43,652 bases of DNA, from NCBI GenBank assembly GCA_004367505.1, contig SFCB01000195.1, forward strand, positions 1-43,652, written 5' to 3'. This document shows, piece by piece, positions 1 through 7,793 of this stretch. Source of the stretch: Chloroflexi bacterium OHK40. GTDB lineage: Bacteria; Chloroflexota; Chloroflexia; Chloroflexales; Chloroflexaceae. The position numbers and the translations under genes were made by a program. The notes beneath the pieces were generated by a model that worked only from the letters and a program-made list of their open reading frames with translations, was not told the origin of the DNA and searched no databases. Within the stretch, counting starts at the first letter, position 1. Every line of letters starts with the position of its first letter.

Positions 1-65
1 CCCTGCCAACCACGCGAGCCGGAACCGAAGCAGGGCCATCCCTGGCGTCGTCCTTGGAGCGTGCG

Positions 66-85
66 CCGCCAGCGTGAGCTGGCGG
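66..85. repeat. perfect hairpin upstream of the sigma gene
   Basis: An 8-bp perfect inverted repeat (CCGCCAGC / GCTGGCGG) surrounds a GTGA tetraloop. No T-run follows on either strand, so a terminator of an upstream gene outside the window is possible but not shown. The rest of 1-140 shows no gene. Confidence 0.4.
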
Positions 86-143
86 GTGCCGCGTAAGTGT
101 CACACCCCTTCTGCGGGCCGCCGTAACTTTGAGCGCCCGTCTG

Positions 144-152
144 TGTTATCCT
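144..152 (+). promoter_or_regulatory. extended -10 promoter of the ECF sigma gene
   Basis: TG-T-TATCCT reads as an extended -10 element. Transcription would begin near position 159, only a few bases before the ATG at 163, so the message would be nearly leaderless if that start is used. A GTAAC motif at 123-127 resembles the -35 box of ECF-dependent promoters, but no -10 partner lies at the right spacing. Confidence 0.4.
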
Positions 153-162
153 CGTACTGCGG

Positions 163-741
163 ATGAATAGCGCAGCCCCAGGTGCCCCCTCAATGGACGA
201 TGCGGAGCTCGTCGCCCGGCTGAAACAGTTCGACCCGCAGGCAGTCAGCTACGTCGTGGGCCACTTCGGCCCCCCACTGTATCGCTACGTTGCGGCAATC
301 GTCGGCGACCACCACCTTGCCGAGGATATCGTGTCGGAGACCTACGTACGGATGCTGGAGCGCATTGGCGATTATACCTACACGGGCGCGCCATTCCGAG
401 CCTGGCTCTACCGCGTCGCCCACAACCTTGCCATGAATGCGGTCACACGCACCCGGGCGGTGCACGACGACGAAGCCCTGGCCCGCGCCGAGTTGCCCGA
501 GGGCGACCCGGCGATCGCAGCGGTGCGCAGCGAGGAGCATGCCGCAGTGCGCGCGGCCCTCACGAGCCTGACGGAGGAGCAGCAGCAGGTACTCTTGCTA
601 CGTTTCGTGGCCAGGCAGCCCGTGGCGGAGGTGGCCCAGCAACTCGGTCGATCGGAGGGCGCGGTAAAGCAGTTGCAGCTGCGGGCCTTGCGCTCGCTGG
701 GGCGCCTGCTTGGCGCGGAGGATGGCGGCCATGGACGATAA
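163..741 (+). CDS. RNA polymerase sigma factor, ECF / sigma-70 family
   Basis: A 192-aa protein with the two-domain layout of ECF sigma factors. Region 2 lies at about residues 25-96 and includes the acidic stretch HLAEDIVSETYVRM and the following FRAWLYRVAHNLAMN, which match core-polymerase and -10 binding segments. Region 4 lies at about residues 130-185 (LTEEQQQVLLLRF, then the helix-turn-helix GRSEGAVKQLQLRALRSL). It should direct RNA polymerase to a small regulon, most simply in response to a signal sensed by the membrane protein encoded by the overlapping next gene. Start: ATG 163 lies just after a -10 box; ATG 193 (MDDAELVARLKQFD) is an alternative giving 182 aa. Neither has a clear Shine-Dalgarno sequence. 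The last codons overlap the next gene by 11 bases, which suggests translational coupling. Confidence 0.93.
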   Translation: MNSAAPGAPSMDDAELVARLKQFDPQAVSYVVGHFGPPLYRYVAAIVGDHHLAEDIVSETYVRMLERIGDYTYTGAPFRAWLYRVAHNLAMNAVTRTRAVHDDEALARAELPEGDPAIAAVRSEEHAAVRAALTSLTEEQQQVLLLRFVARQPVAEVAQQLGRSEGAVKQLQLRALRSLGRLLGAEDGGHGR

Positions 742-1429
742 GCTGCTCGAGGTTCTCGACAACTGCCTGGAGCGCCTGGAGCAGGGGGCCTCGGTCGAGG
801 CGTGCCTGCAAGCCTACCCAGGCGAGCGGGCCGCGCTCGAGCCGTTGCTCCGTGCCGCCGTGGCGGTGAGCAGCCTGCCGCCGCCGCCGCCGCTGAGCCT
901 GGCCGGGGTTGAGCAGCGGGCGCTCTTGCGGGCCGCAGAACTGCGCGCCGGGGCCGTGCCCGCGACACCGGCCCCCGCCCCGAAGCCGCCAGTGGCTGGC
1001 CTGCCGCTCCTCCCGTTGATCCTGATCGTGGCCGCCCTGCTGCTAGCACTCTTGCTCGCCGGGCTGCTTGGCTTCGTGCTCTGGACTGTCCGGGGGACTT
1101 CGCCGGGCCAGCCGGTGGCGCCCCCGGCCCTGATGACAGCTCCGCCAGAGCGTACGGCCAGGCCGACCAGGCCACCCACAGCGACAGCCGTGCCGCCGAG
1201 TTCCACGCCCGTGCCGCCGAGCTCCACGCCCGTGCCGCCGAGCTCCACGCCCGTGCCGCCGCCACCGCCACCACCACTACCACCACCGCCGCCGCCACCT
1301 ACGGTGCAGCCCCCGCCGGCGCCAGCACCTCCGGCGCCAGCGCCCCCGGCGCCAGCACCCCAGCCGCCATCAGATGGAGGGGGCGGGGGAGATGATGATG
1401 ATGACGATGGCGGTGATGATGACGACTGA
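731..1429 (+). CDS. single-span membrane protein, probable anti-sigma partner
   Basis: A 232-aa protein. The N-terminus (about residues 1-45: DDKLLEVLDNCLERLEQG..., then a YPGERAALEPLLR segment) resembles the short cytoplasmic domain found on proteins next to ECF sigma genes in Chloroflexota. One strong hydrophobic segment (about residues 91-120) follows, then an outside stalk of Pro/Thr/Ser repeats and a tail of Asp/Gly only. The function as an anti-sigma factor is inferred from the N-terminal domain, the topology and the 11-base overlap with the sigma gene; the classic zinc-binding ZAS motif (HxxxCxxC) is absent. The start at 731 is chosen because GGAGG (717-721) is 9 bases upstream; the in-frame ATG at 722 abuts that site. 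No enzymatic domain is visible. Confidence 0.75.
   Translation: MDDKLLEVLDNCLERLEQGASVEACLQAYPGERAALEPLLRAAVAVSSLPPPPPLSLAGVEQRALLRAAELRAGAVPATPAPAPKPPVAGLPLLPLILIVAALLLALLLAGLLGFVLWTVRGTSPGQPVAPPALMTAPPERTARPTRPPTATAVPPSSTPVPPSSTPVPPSSTPVPPPPPPPLPPPPPPPTVQPPPAPAPPAPAPPAPAPQPPSDGGGGGDDDDDDGGDDDD
1190..1252 (+). repeat. three tandem 21-bp units coding VPPSSTP repeats
   Basis: Units 1190-1210, 1211-1231 and 1232-1252 are nearly identical (one T/C difference) and encode VPPSSTP three times in the extracytoplasmic stalk. A looser GGCGCCAGC-based repeat follows at about 1316-1362. Copy number is likely to vary between strains by slippage. Confidence 0.85.
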
Positions 1430-1497
1430 ATGACGGGCGCACCGTCATCCGAACGTACCACCCGGGACCTGAATCCTGCTCGAAGGAGCCCCGACTC

Positions 1498-2286
1498 ATG
1501 CACATCCTCGTGACGAACGATGACGGGATCGAAAGCCCTGGCCTCTGGGCCCTCGCCGGCGCCCTGCAGGACGCCGGGCTTGGCACGGTAACGGTCGTAG
1601 CGCCTGAGGAGGAGCAGAGCGGCACCAGCATGGCCCTACCGCCACGGCGCGATCTCACCCTCCGCCCGGTGCCCGCGCCAGACCCGGCCCACGCCGGGAT
1701 CCGGGCCTACGCCTTCAACGGCACGCCGGTGGGCTGTGTGCTGGCGGGGGTACTGGGCGATCTGGCCTCTACTCCCCCCGATGTCGTCGTCTCCGGCATC
1801 AACCGGGGGCTCAACAGCGGCACCAACGTGCTGCTGAGCGGCACGGTGGGCGCGGCGATGCTCGGGGCGCTCTGGGGCCGCCCGGCGATGGCCGTCTCGC
1901 AGATGTTCGTCGGCGACGCGCCGATGCCCTGGGCTACCGCCACCTGGGCCGCCGTGCGGGTCTTTCCTCTGCTGGAGCGGCTCCGGGGCCGTGGGCCGCT
2001 GGTGCTCAACGTCAACGTGCCGCACCTGCACGATCGCGGCGAGGTGCGGGGCTTCCGCCAGACGAGCCTCTCGAGCTTCTTCTACGGCAACGTAGTTGAC
2101 CTCGACCTGGAGCCCGAGCCGGCGGACCCTGACGGGCGCCGGCGACTCGTCTTCCGTTTCGTGCGCGAGCGGTTGCCGGAGTTTCCAGAGGACACCGACG
2201 ACGGCGCCGTGCGGGCCGGTTACGTCTCGCTCACGGTGCTCACGCCCACCGGCGTCGCCACTGAGGTGGATCTCGGGGAGCTGTGA
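1498..2286 (+). CDS. surE: 5'/3'-nucleotidase SurE
   Basis: A 262-aa protein, the usual SurE length. SurE is a metal-dependent nucleoside monophosphate phosphatase of the cytoplasm, linked to stationary-phase survival. The sequence opens with ILVTNDDGIESPGL, whose paired Asp (residues 8-9) bind the metal. It also has the GTSMALP loop, NGTPVGCV, and SGINRGLNSGTNVLLSGTV, which carries the conserved Asn ligand and the substrate loop. The ATG at 1498 has AAGGAG a few bases upstream. The gene stands 68 bp after the anti-sigma-like gene and could be cotranscribed with it. It ends 9 bp before the convergent LLM oxidoreductase gene. Confidence 0.96.
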   Translation: MHILVTNDDGIESPGLWALAGALQDAGLGTVTVVAPEEEQSGTSMALPPRRDLTLRPVPAPDPAHAGIRAYAFNGTPVGCVLAGVLGDLASTPPDVVVSGINRGLNSGTNVLLSGTVGAAMLGALWGRPAMAVSQMFVGDAPMPWATATWAAVRVFPLLERLRGRGPLVLNVNVPHLHDRGEVRGFRQTSLSSFFYGNVVDLDLEPEPADPDGRRRLVFRFVRERLPEFPEDTDDGAVRAGYVSLTVLTPTGVATEVDLGEL

Positions 2287-2295
2287 TGCCGGGCC

Positions 2296-3291
2296 TCAGC
2301 GCCGGAAGTAGGGTAGTACCTCCCGTCCGAGCAGCGTGATCGCCTGGAGCGGCTCGGGTCCGAGGGGTGGCCCGAAGCTGAGGTGGCGGGCGCCGGCGGC
2401 TACCAGTCCTTCGAGCCGGCTGATCAGTGAGCGGGCATCACCGGCCACCCCGAGGCGCAGCAGCTCCGGCGAGATGAGAGCAGCGGCCCGCGCGAGGTCG
2501 CCGTCCGTCTGGGCTGCCCTGGCGATCGCCTCGACCTCGGCGCGCGGCACGCCCAGGCGGGCCAGGATGTCATCGCTCATGGCGTTGGCGTAGTAGGCCA
2601 CCTTGGCCCGCATGGCCGCCTCGGCACGCCCGCCATCCGCATCGATCGACACCCAGATGCACGCCGCCAGGTCGATCGACGCCGGGCTGCGGCCGACACT
2701 GGATGCGCCGTCGCGCACCCGGGTGGCCACTTCGGCGTACTGCTCGGGCGGGAAGAGTAGCGGCAGACCGCCGTCGGCCACGGTGCCGATCAAGGTATGC
2801 ATGCGTGGGCTGAGCGCCGCCAGGTAGATCGGCAGCGGGCGTGTCGGGAAGCGCATGCTGGCCTCTACCGTCCAGTCGGGCCAGGCCGGCCCGGCGAAGG
2901 GGCCGCGCTCACCCGCAAACAGCGCGCGCAGGCGCCGGACGGCCTCGGCCATGGTGGCCAGCGGCTGGCGGTGGTTCAGGCCAACCCAGCCGAGGAACTC
3001 GCCGGCGCCCGCACCAAGGCCGAGCGCCAGCCGCCCGCCGCTCAGTTCGTCCAGGGCGGCCGCCTGCATGGCCAGTTCGGCCGGGTGGCAGGTGGCAGGA
3101 TTGACCACGCACGTCCCGAGCCCGATCCGTTCGGTGGCCAGCGCGCAGGCGCTCAAGATCGGCCAGACGCCGCGCAAGAAGAGGTCGTTGCTTACCCAGA
3201 GCTGGTCGAAACCGGCCTCTTCAGCGGCCCGTGCGAGGGCCACATATGTGGACACTGGCAGATCGTTGTTGAGGCGGAGCGAAAACTTCAC
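2296..3291 (-). CDS. LLM-class (F420/flavin-dependent) oxidoreductase
   Basis: A 331-aa protein of the luciferase-like TIM-barrel family, closest in pattern to the F420-dependent methylene-tetrahydromethanopterin reductase-like group: LARAAEEAGFDQLWVSNDL near the N-terminus, IGLGTCVVNPATCHPAELAMQAAALDELSGGRLALGLGAG in the middle, and PIYLAALSPRMHTLIGTVADGGL. The substrate is unknown, and choice of F420 rather than FMN is an inference. The GTG start at 3291 overlaps the stop of the RidA-family gene (GTGA), so the two are translationally coupled. The reading frame is open for another 165 codons upstream, but that part lies over the RidA gene and has no family similarity, so it is excluded. Confidence 0.88.
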   Translation of the reverse strand: MKFSLRLNNDLPVSTYVALARAAEEAGFDQLWVSNDLFLRGVWPILSACALATERIGLGTCVVNPATCHPAELAMQAAALDELSGGRLALGLGAGAGEFLGWVGLNHRQPLATMAEAVRRLRALFAGERGPFAGPAWPDWTVEASMRFPTRPLPIYLAALSPRMHTLIGTVADGGLPLLFPPEQYAEVATRVRDGASSVGRSPASIDLAACIWVSIDADGGRAEAAMRAKVAYYANAMSDDILARLGVPRAEVEAIARAAQTDGDLARAAALISPELLRLGVAGDARSLISRLEGLVAAGARHLSFGPPLGPEPLQAITLLGREVLPYFRR

Positions 3292-3677
3292 CCTTCCCTC
3301 ACGATCGCCTCGGCCTCGATCTCGACCAGCATCGGCGGCTCGATCAGTTCGGCGCTCACGAGGGTGCAGGCCGGTCGGATGGCGCCAAAGAACTCGCCGT
3401 GGGTGCGGGCCACGGCTGGCCAATCGGTGATGTGGCGCACGAAGATGCGGGTACGCACAACATCGGCCAGGCTCGCCCCGGCCTGCGCCAGAGCGGCCTC
3501 GATCTTGCCGATCACGTAGCGAGTCTGGGCGGCTGCATCGCCCTCGTGCTGCACGTTCCCGTCGGCGTCCGAGGCGGTGGTGCCCGACACATACACGTGG
3601 TGGCCCACGCGCACGGCGCGCGCGTAGCCGGCCATGGCCTCCCAGGGCGTCCCGCTCCCAATCAACTGGCGATCCAT
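3288..3677 (-). CDS. RidA-family (YjgF/YER057c/UK114) protein without the catalytic Arg
   Basis: A 129-aa protein with the chorismate-mutase-like RidA fold: VGHHVYVSGTTASDADG near the N-terminus, QTRYVIGKIEAALAQAGASLADVVRTRIFV, and a C-terminal VEIEAEAIV strand. Archetypal RidA hydrolyses reactive enamine/imine intermediates using an Arg in the motif PARSxVEV. Here the matching stretch reads RPACTLVSAEL, so that Arg is a Cys. This places the protein among the Rid subgroups not expected to deaminate 2-aminoacrylate. The ATG at 3677 has GGAG seven bases upstream. Coupling to an LLM oxidoreductase recalls the RutA/RutC pairing in pyrimidine breakdown, but no other Rut gene is present. Confidence 0.88.
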   Translation of the reverse strand: MDRQLIGSGTPWEAMAGYARAVRVGHHVYVSGTTASDADGNVQHEGDAAAQTRYVIGKIEAALAQAGASLADVVRTRIFVRHITDWPAVARTHGEFFGAIRPACTLVSAELIEPPMLVEIEAEAIVREG

Positions 3678-3803
3678 CGCTTCTCCTTGCTCTGTGGGTG
3701 GTGGGCGGCGTGGGCCGGCGCCGGGGTGAATCGGGTTGGCCCGCCCATGCGTGGCTGGCGCCCCGGCCAGTGCTCGCAATCAGCACGGCTTCCCGGGCGG
3801 TGA

Positions 3804-3812
3804 TGATAGGAT
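3804..3812 (+). promoter_or_regulatory. extended -10 promoter toward the IMPase-family gene
   Basis: TG-A-TAGGAT precedes the GTG start at 3855 by about 40 bases. No -35 box is evident. Confidence 0.35.
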
Positions 3813-3818
3813 ATTGTA
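3813..3818 (-). promoter_or_regulatory. -10 box toward the RidA/LLM operon
   Basis: TACAAT on the minus strand, directly beside the plus-strand -10 box, would give a divergent start with a leader of about 125 nt before the ATG at 3677. The -35 region is weak. Confidence 0.35.
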
Positions 3819-3854
3819 CAGGAAGACGCAGGGGCGAACGCGAGAGGAGCGAGC

Positions 3855-4625
3855 GTGAGTAGCGAGGTCGATCTAGCCGGGGTTCGGGCGTGGGTGCGTG
3901 AGGGTGGTGCCCACGCCCGCCGCTACTTCAACAACGTCCGCGTGGAGCGCAAGGCCGACCGGAGCTGGGTGACGCAGGCCGACCAGGAAGTGGAGCAGCT
4001 CCTGCGGGAGCGGATCGCGGCCCGCTATCCCCACCACGGCGTGATGGGCGAGGAGCAGGGCGTCGGGGCGATCGACCGCGAGTTCGTCTGGTGTATCGAC
4101 CCGATCGATGGCACGGGGGCCTTCGTATCGGGGCTGCCGCTGTGGTGCGTCTCGCTTGGCCTGCTGCACCGTGGCGTGCCCTACCTCGGCGCGATCTACC
4201 TGCCCATCCTGGACGACTGCTACTGGGCTGGCCCGTCCGGCGGGGCCTTCCGCAACGACGAGCCGATCGCCGTGAGTGGCGCCACGACGATCGATAGCAA
4301 CGACTGGATCGGCATCACCTCCTATGCCCACCGCCAGTTCCAGATCGATTTTCCCGGCAAGACTCGCGGCCTGGGCAGCGTCGCTGCCGATTGCTGCTAC
4401 GTAGCCCGCGGCAGTGCCCTGGGCGCGCTGATCGGGCGGGCGCGGCTGTGGGATCTGGCGGCTGGCCTGGCGATCCTGCGGGCGGCGGGCGCGGCCATGG
4501 TCGGCCTGAGTGGTGCGCCGGTGGCGGTGGCACCCCTGCTCGACGGGAGCAAGCTCCCGGAGCCGATCATCATCGGCGCGCCGCAGCTGCTTGAGCGTCT
4601 GCGCGGCTATATCACGCGGCGCTGA
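3855..4625 (+). CDS. inositol monophosphatase family phosphatase
   Basis: A 256-aa protein of the Mg-dependent, Li-sensitive sugar-phosphatase superfamily. Metal ligands are visible: VTQAD (residues 39-43), GEE (Glu66-Glu67), DPIDGT (Asp82-Thr87) and WDLAAG (Trp199-Asp200). The family includes inositol-1-phosphatase, histidinol-phosphatase and 3'-nucleotidases; the sequence does not decide which. The two-base step from histidine genes cannot be checked because none are in the window. GTG 3855 is preceded by GAGGAGCGAGC. The gene converges on the glycosyltransferase at 4674. Confidence 0.92.
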   Translation: MSSEVDLAGVRAWVREGGAHARRYFNNVRVERKADRSWVTQADQEVEQLLRERIAARYPHHGVMGEEQGVGAIDREFVWCIDPIDGTGAFVSGLPLWCVSLGLLHRGVPYLGAIYLPILDDCYWAGPSGGAFRNDEPIAVSGATTIDSNDWIGITSYAHRQFQIDFPGKTRGLGSVAADCCYVARGSALGALIGRARLWDLAAGLAILRAAGAAMVGLSGAPVAVAPLLDGSKLPEPIIIGAPQLLERLRGYITRR

Positions 4626-4673
4626 GGAGGGCCGCGTGAGCGCTGCTGGGCGTCCCGTGGCGCTCCCGGACGA

Positions 4674-5834
4674 TCACTCCACGAGGCGCACCTGGTCGAG
4701 GCCTACTTCGAGGCGCCACTCAGCGATCGCCGAGCCCGTGGCGGCGGCGTAGACATTCTCAAGCGCCGCCAGGGCGCGCATCGGGCCGTGGGTGAGCTCC
4801 AGGCGTCGCCGCCCCGCGCGCCCGAGCTGCCCACGATAGGGTGGGTCGTCGATGAGTGTCAGGGCCGCCCGCGCGATCTCCTCGGGCGTGTCGGCGACCA
4901 GCAGATCGTAGCCGGGCATGCCCCCCAGATCGCTGGCCACCGACCGTCCGGCGATCAAGCCGGCAGCGGTGGCGATGGCCTCCACGGCCCCGTGGGGCGC
5001 GCTCGTCGCGGGAGCCAGGGGCGCGATCACGACGCTGGCCGCCATCAGATGACCCCTCGGATCGCGGACGGGCCCGGTGACGACCACGCGCGGATCACCG
5101 ATCAGGCGGCCGCCGGCGCCGAGTGGCACGGCCCCGAGGATCGTCAGCCGCGCGTCGGCGCGCTCGTCCCAGACGAGGGCCATCGCGGCGCCAGCGAGGC
5201 GTAATGTCGTCCAGGCCTCGGCCCGGTCCAGTTCGCGCAGATCGACCAGTAGTGTCGCCGGGTCACGCAGCTGGAGCGGCGGCGCGAAGCGCTGGAGATC
5301 CACCGGACCGGGCACGACGTGGATGGTGTTCTGGGTCTCATCGGTGGCGCCAACCAGCTCGCGGAGGGCGCGAGCATCCACATCGGTGGCCATCATCACC
5401 CGCTGGTAGCGTGCCACGAGGGCCGCCTCGGCGCGGCGCAGGCCAGCCAGGCCAGTGCTGTGCGTTACCCGCCCGACGGGCCCAAGAGTATGAATCGACC
5501 GGCCACGGCGTAAGCTCACACAGGTGACGGCGTCGAGCACGGTGGGGATGGGCAGCGGAGCCGGGAGAAACTCGGCGGCGGCACGCTCCAGGTGTGCCAC
5601 ATCGAAGGAGCTAGCGGCGAGCTCGGCAGCCACGGCCTCGGCAAGCTGCCGGCGACGGGCTGGCACAAGTTTGCGGCAGTGCTGGCTCAGGTCGTCGAAG
5701 GTGGTCCCGGCCTCATCACCGAACACCACGGTCACACTGTGGCCCCGTTGGACGAGGGCCGCGATCAGACCATGAGAGCGGGGGCGCTCGCCGGTGGGCG
5801 CCTCCGCGCAGACGAACAGGATGTCCATCATCAA
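4674..5834 (-). CDS. GT4-like glycosyltransferase
   Basis: A 386-aa protein with the two-Rossmann (GT-B) layout: an N-terminal MDILFVCAEAPTGERPRSHGL start with a GHSVTVV strand, and a C-terminal half with VVVTGPVRDPRGHLMAASVVIAPLAP and a GAVEAIATAAGLIAGRSVASDLGG donor-site region. The usual EAMA-type Glu-rich motif is degenerate. It probably transfers a sugar to a lipid or polysaccharide acceptor; donor and acceptor are unknown. Three consecutive ATG codons (5834, 5831, 5828) follow a GGGGGA site, so the exact start is ambiguous. It lies 58 bp downstream of the next glycosyltransferase gene on the same strand and is probably cotranscribed with it. Confidence 0.8.
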   Translation of the reverse strand: MMMDILFVCAEAPTGERPRSHGLIAALVQRGHSVTVVFGDEAGTTFDDLSQHCRKLVPARRRQLAEAVAAELAASSFDVAHLERAAAEFLPAPLPIPTVLDAVTCVSLRRGRSIHTLGPVGRVTHSTGLAGLRRAEAALVARYQRVMMATDVDARALRELVGATDETQNTIHVVPGPVDLQRFAPPLQLRDPATLLVDLRELDRAEAWTTLRLAGAAMALVWDERADARLTILGAVPLGAGGRLIGDPRVVVTGPVRDPRGHLMAASVVIAPLAPATSAPHGAVEAIATAAGLIAGRSVASDLGGMPGYDLLVADTPEEIARAALTLIDDPPYRGQLGRAGRRRLELTHGPMRALAALENVYAAATGSAIAEWRLEVGLDQVRLVE

Positions 5835-5892
5835 TCCCCCCTGTCGGGTCGTACCGGCCCCTATTCCCCCCGGGCGGGCAGACCCTCGCGTT

Positions 5893-7149
5893 CTATGGGC
5901 TCACCACCGGCTCGCCGATGGGGGCCTCATTGCCAATCGGCGCGCTGCGGGTGGTGAGGTGGGCGTAGATGCGATCAACCGCGGAGTAGACAGCGCGCCA
6001 GTCGTAGCGTTCGAGCACGCGCCGCCGGCCGGCGGCGGCCAGGCGGGCGCCGAGCTCCTGGTCGCGGAGCAGTAGGGCCACCGCGTCGGCGAACTCACTG
6101 GGCGTATCGGCTACCAGGAGGTGCTCGCCGGGCGTCAGGTCGAGGTCGGCGCAGGCGAGCCCGGTCGCAACCACCGGGATCTCGCGGGCCAGCGCTTCGA
6201 GCAGCATCACTCGCATCCCACCCCGGCTGCGCAGCGGCGCGATCAGCACGCCGGCTTGCTCCAGGTAGGGCTGCGGATCGACAAAGCCGGTCACCTCGAT
6301 AGCTGGTTGGCGCTCGGCCAGGGAGCGCAGTTCGGCAGTGGGATTGGCGCCACAGATGAAGAGGGTGCTCTCGGGGACGGCGCGGCGCACGAGCGGGAAG
6401 ACCTCGCGGGCGAACCAGGCGATGCCCTCGGCATTGGGCGGCCAGCCCGGGGTGGCGAGGCTCAGCACCGAACGTGGCGCGCTGATCCGTTGCACAGGCT
6501 TGAGCGCGCTACCGTCCACGCCGATGGGGACGACCGTGATGGGGCACTCCTGGCCGGCGGCTGCCAGCAGGGCCTGGCGATCCTCCTCGCTGACCGCCAT
6601 CACCGCCTCGAAGCTGGCGCAGATCTGACCCTCGTACGCGCGGAGCAGGGCGGCCTCGTGTGTGGCGAGCCAACTCCCGAGTGGACCGCGCTGCCGTGCC
6701 AGCTCGGCGAAGATTTGCCAGACGGCATTGTGGGCGTCCAGCAGCCGTGGGAGTGGTAGCGCCTCGGCGTAGGGCGCCATGACAATCTGGTCAACATGGG
6801 CCAGGTCGAAGGGGTTGCCGTGTGCGGCAGCCTCGTCCAGTAGCCGGGGCAGTAGCGTCCGCAACTCCTGGCTCTCCAGGCGGGCCAGCGTGTAGGGGCG
6901 TGAGCCAAGCAGGCTGCCCAGCAGGGCGCCGAGGTCCGTCCAGCGCGACTCGGGCGATGGGACGAGGTGGACGTCGGCGCAAAGGGGCCGCAGCGCGGCG
7001 GCCCGGATCGGCCCTGTGTCGTCCTGGCCAAGGCAGACGAGCGTCAGCCGGTGGCGCTCGGCGAGGTGGCGAATGAGCCGGTAGGTCTTCGCACGTGGCC
7101 CGGTATCGGGCGGGTAAGGGACGCCATGGGTGAGTAACAGGATGTTCAT
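5893..7149 (-). CDS. GT4-family glycosyltransferase
   Basis: A 418-aa GT-B enzyme. The N-terminal domain begins MNILLLTHGVPYPPDTGPRAK, typical of transferases that bind the acceptor through a Gly-rich loop, and includes LLDAHNAVWQIF. The C-terminal donor domain has VVPIGVDG, VTGFVDPQPYLEQAGVLIAPLRSRGGMRVMLLEALAREIPVVAT and a LLVADTPSEFADAV segment, all standard for GT4. The start at 7149 (ATG) begins family similarity; the frame stays open 96 codons further upstream without similarity. It probably acts with the transferase at 4674-5834 in one cell-envelope glycoconjugate pathway. No sugar-nucleotide synthesis gene is nearby. Confidence 0.9.
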   Translation of the reverse strand: MNILLLTHGVPYPPDTGPRAKTYRLIRHLAERHRLTLVCLGQDDTGPIRAAALRPLCADVHLVPSPESRWTDLGALLGSLLGSRPYTLARLESQELRTLLPRLLDEAAAHGNPFDLAHVDQIVMAPYAEALPLPRLLDAHNAVWQIFAELARQRGPLGSWLATHEAALLRAYEGQICASFEAVMAVSEEDRQALLAAAGQECPITVVPIGVDGSALKPVQRISAPRSVLSLATPGWPPNAEGIAWFAREVFPLVRRAVPESTLFICGANPTAELRSLAERQPAIEVTGFVDPQPYLEQAGVLIAPLRSRGGMRVMLLEALAREIPVVATGLACADLDLTPGEHLLVADTPSEFADAVALLLRDQELGARLAAAGRRRVLERYDWRAVYSAVDRIYAHLTTRSAPIGNEAPIGEPVVSP

Positions 7150-7793
7150 CGCCGCTTCTAACTCGCTACTCTGCGCGCCTGTCGCCTGTGGGCGGGGCCC
7201 GCGCCGGCGCCGTGGCCGGAACCGGGGCTCCGCGACTCTCCCGCCGTTGCTGCGTGACTGACGCCGCCTCGCCATTGAGGTCGCCAGTTGGCCGTGGAGA
7301 TGGCGGCAAACGGCGCCGTGGCCGTTTGGTTCGCTGATTGTAGTCCCCGGTGATGAACACCTTCTGGCGGGGTGGTAGCGCGCGATTGCGGTCTTGTCAT
7401 CGCAGGCGGTGGGGTGTGCTACCATAGCGCCACCCATGCGGGCGTTCGGGTTGGAACGGGAGTACCGCCAACGAGAGGCGGGCAGGCAAGAACCAGAAAC
7501 CGGAGCGCCACTGGCGGATGATGTGCTGACGCGCGCCAGCCTTCCGCAGAGGGCTCAGCCGCTCCGAAACGTGCGTCCCATGGAACCACCCACGTTGATG
7601 TGCTGCGTTGACGAGGGGCGGGACGCGAAGCGGGAGCGCACGGCCGTGGGCTGGCCGGCAGACGTTCAGGCGCGACCATCGGGCGCACCGCTAGCGCTGG
7701 CGTTTCTGGCGGAACCCTGGCCCATGTGCTGCCCGAGGCTGGTGGCACCTCCAGGCCGGGGGCCTGGCTGAACAGGTATGTGCGAGGTGGCGG
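7150..7793. other. 644-bp spacer with no convincing gene
   Basis: No open frame here shows codon structure or family similarity; the longest (7394-7771, plus) reads as low-complexity Pro/Arg. Visible items are a possible promoter at 7394-7425, three copies of ATGTGCTG (7521, 7598, 7724), and a hairpin 27 bp before aroK (7751-7767, CCAGGCC-GGG-GGCCTGG) without a T-run. A structured leader RNA for aroK is possible but no known family is recognised. Confidence 0.6.
7394..7425 (+). promoter_or_regulatory. possible promoter reading toward aroK
   Basis: TTGTCA at 7394-7399 and an extended -10 TG-C-TACCAT ending at 7425. The spacer is 20 bp, longer than ideal, so the extended -10 would carry the recognition. 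It would give a leader of about 360 nt before aroK. Confidence 0.3.

Noticed and set aside
3292-3786. N-terminal extension of the LLM oxidoreductase
   Set aside because: The frame is open but overlaps the RidA gene out of frame and lacks similarity; the GTG at 3291 with the GTGA overlap explains the data better.
7394-7771. A 125-codon plus-strand frame before aroK
   Set aside because: No ribosome-binding site, no family similarity, and a possible promoter element lies at its start.
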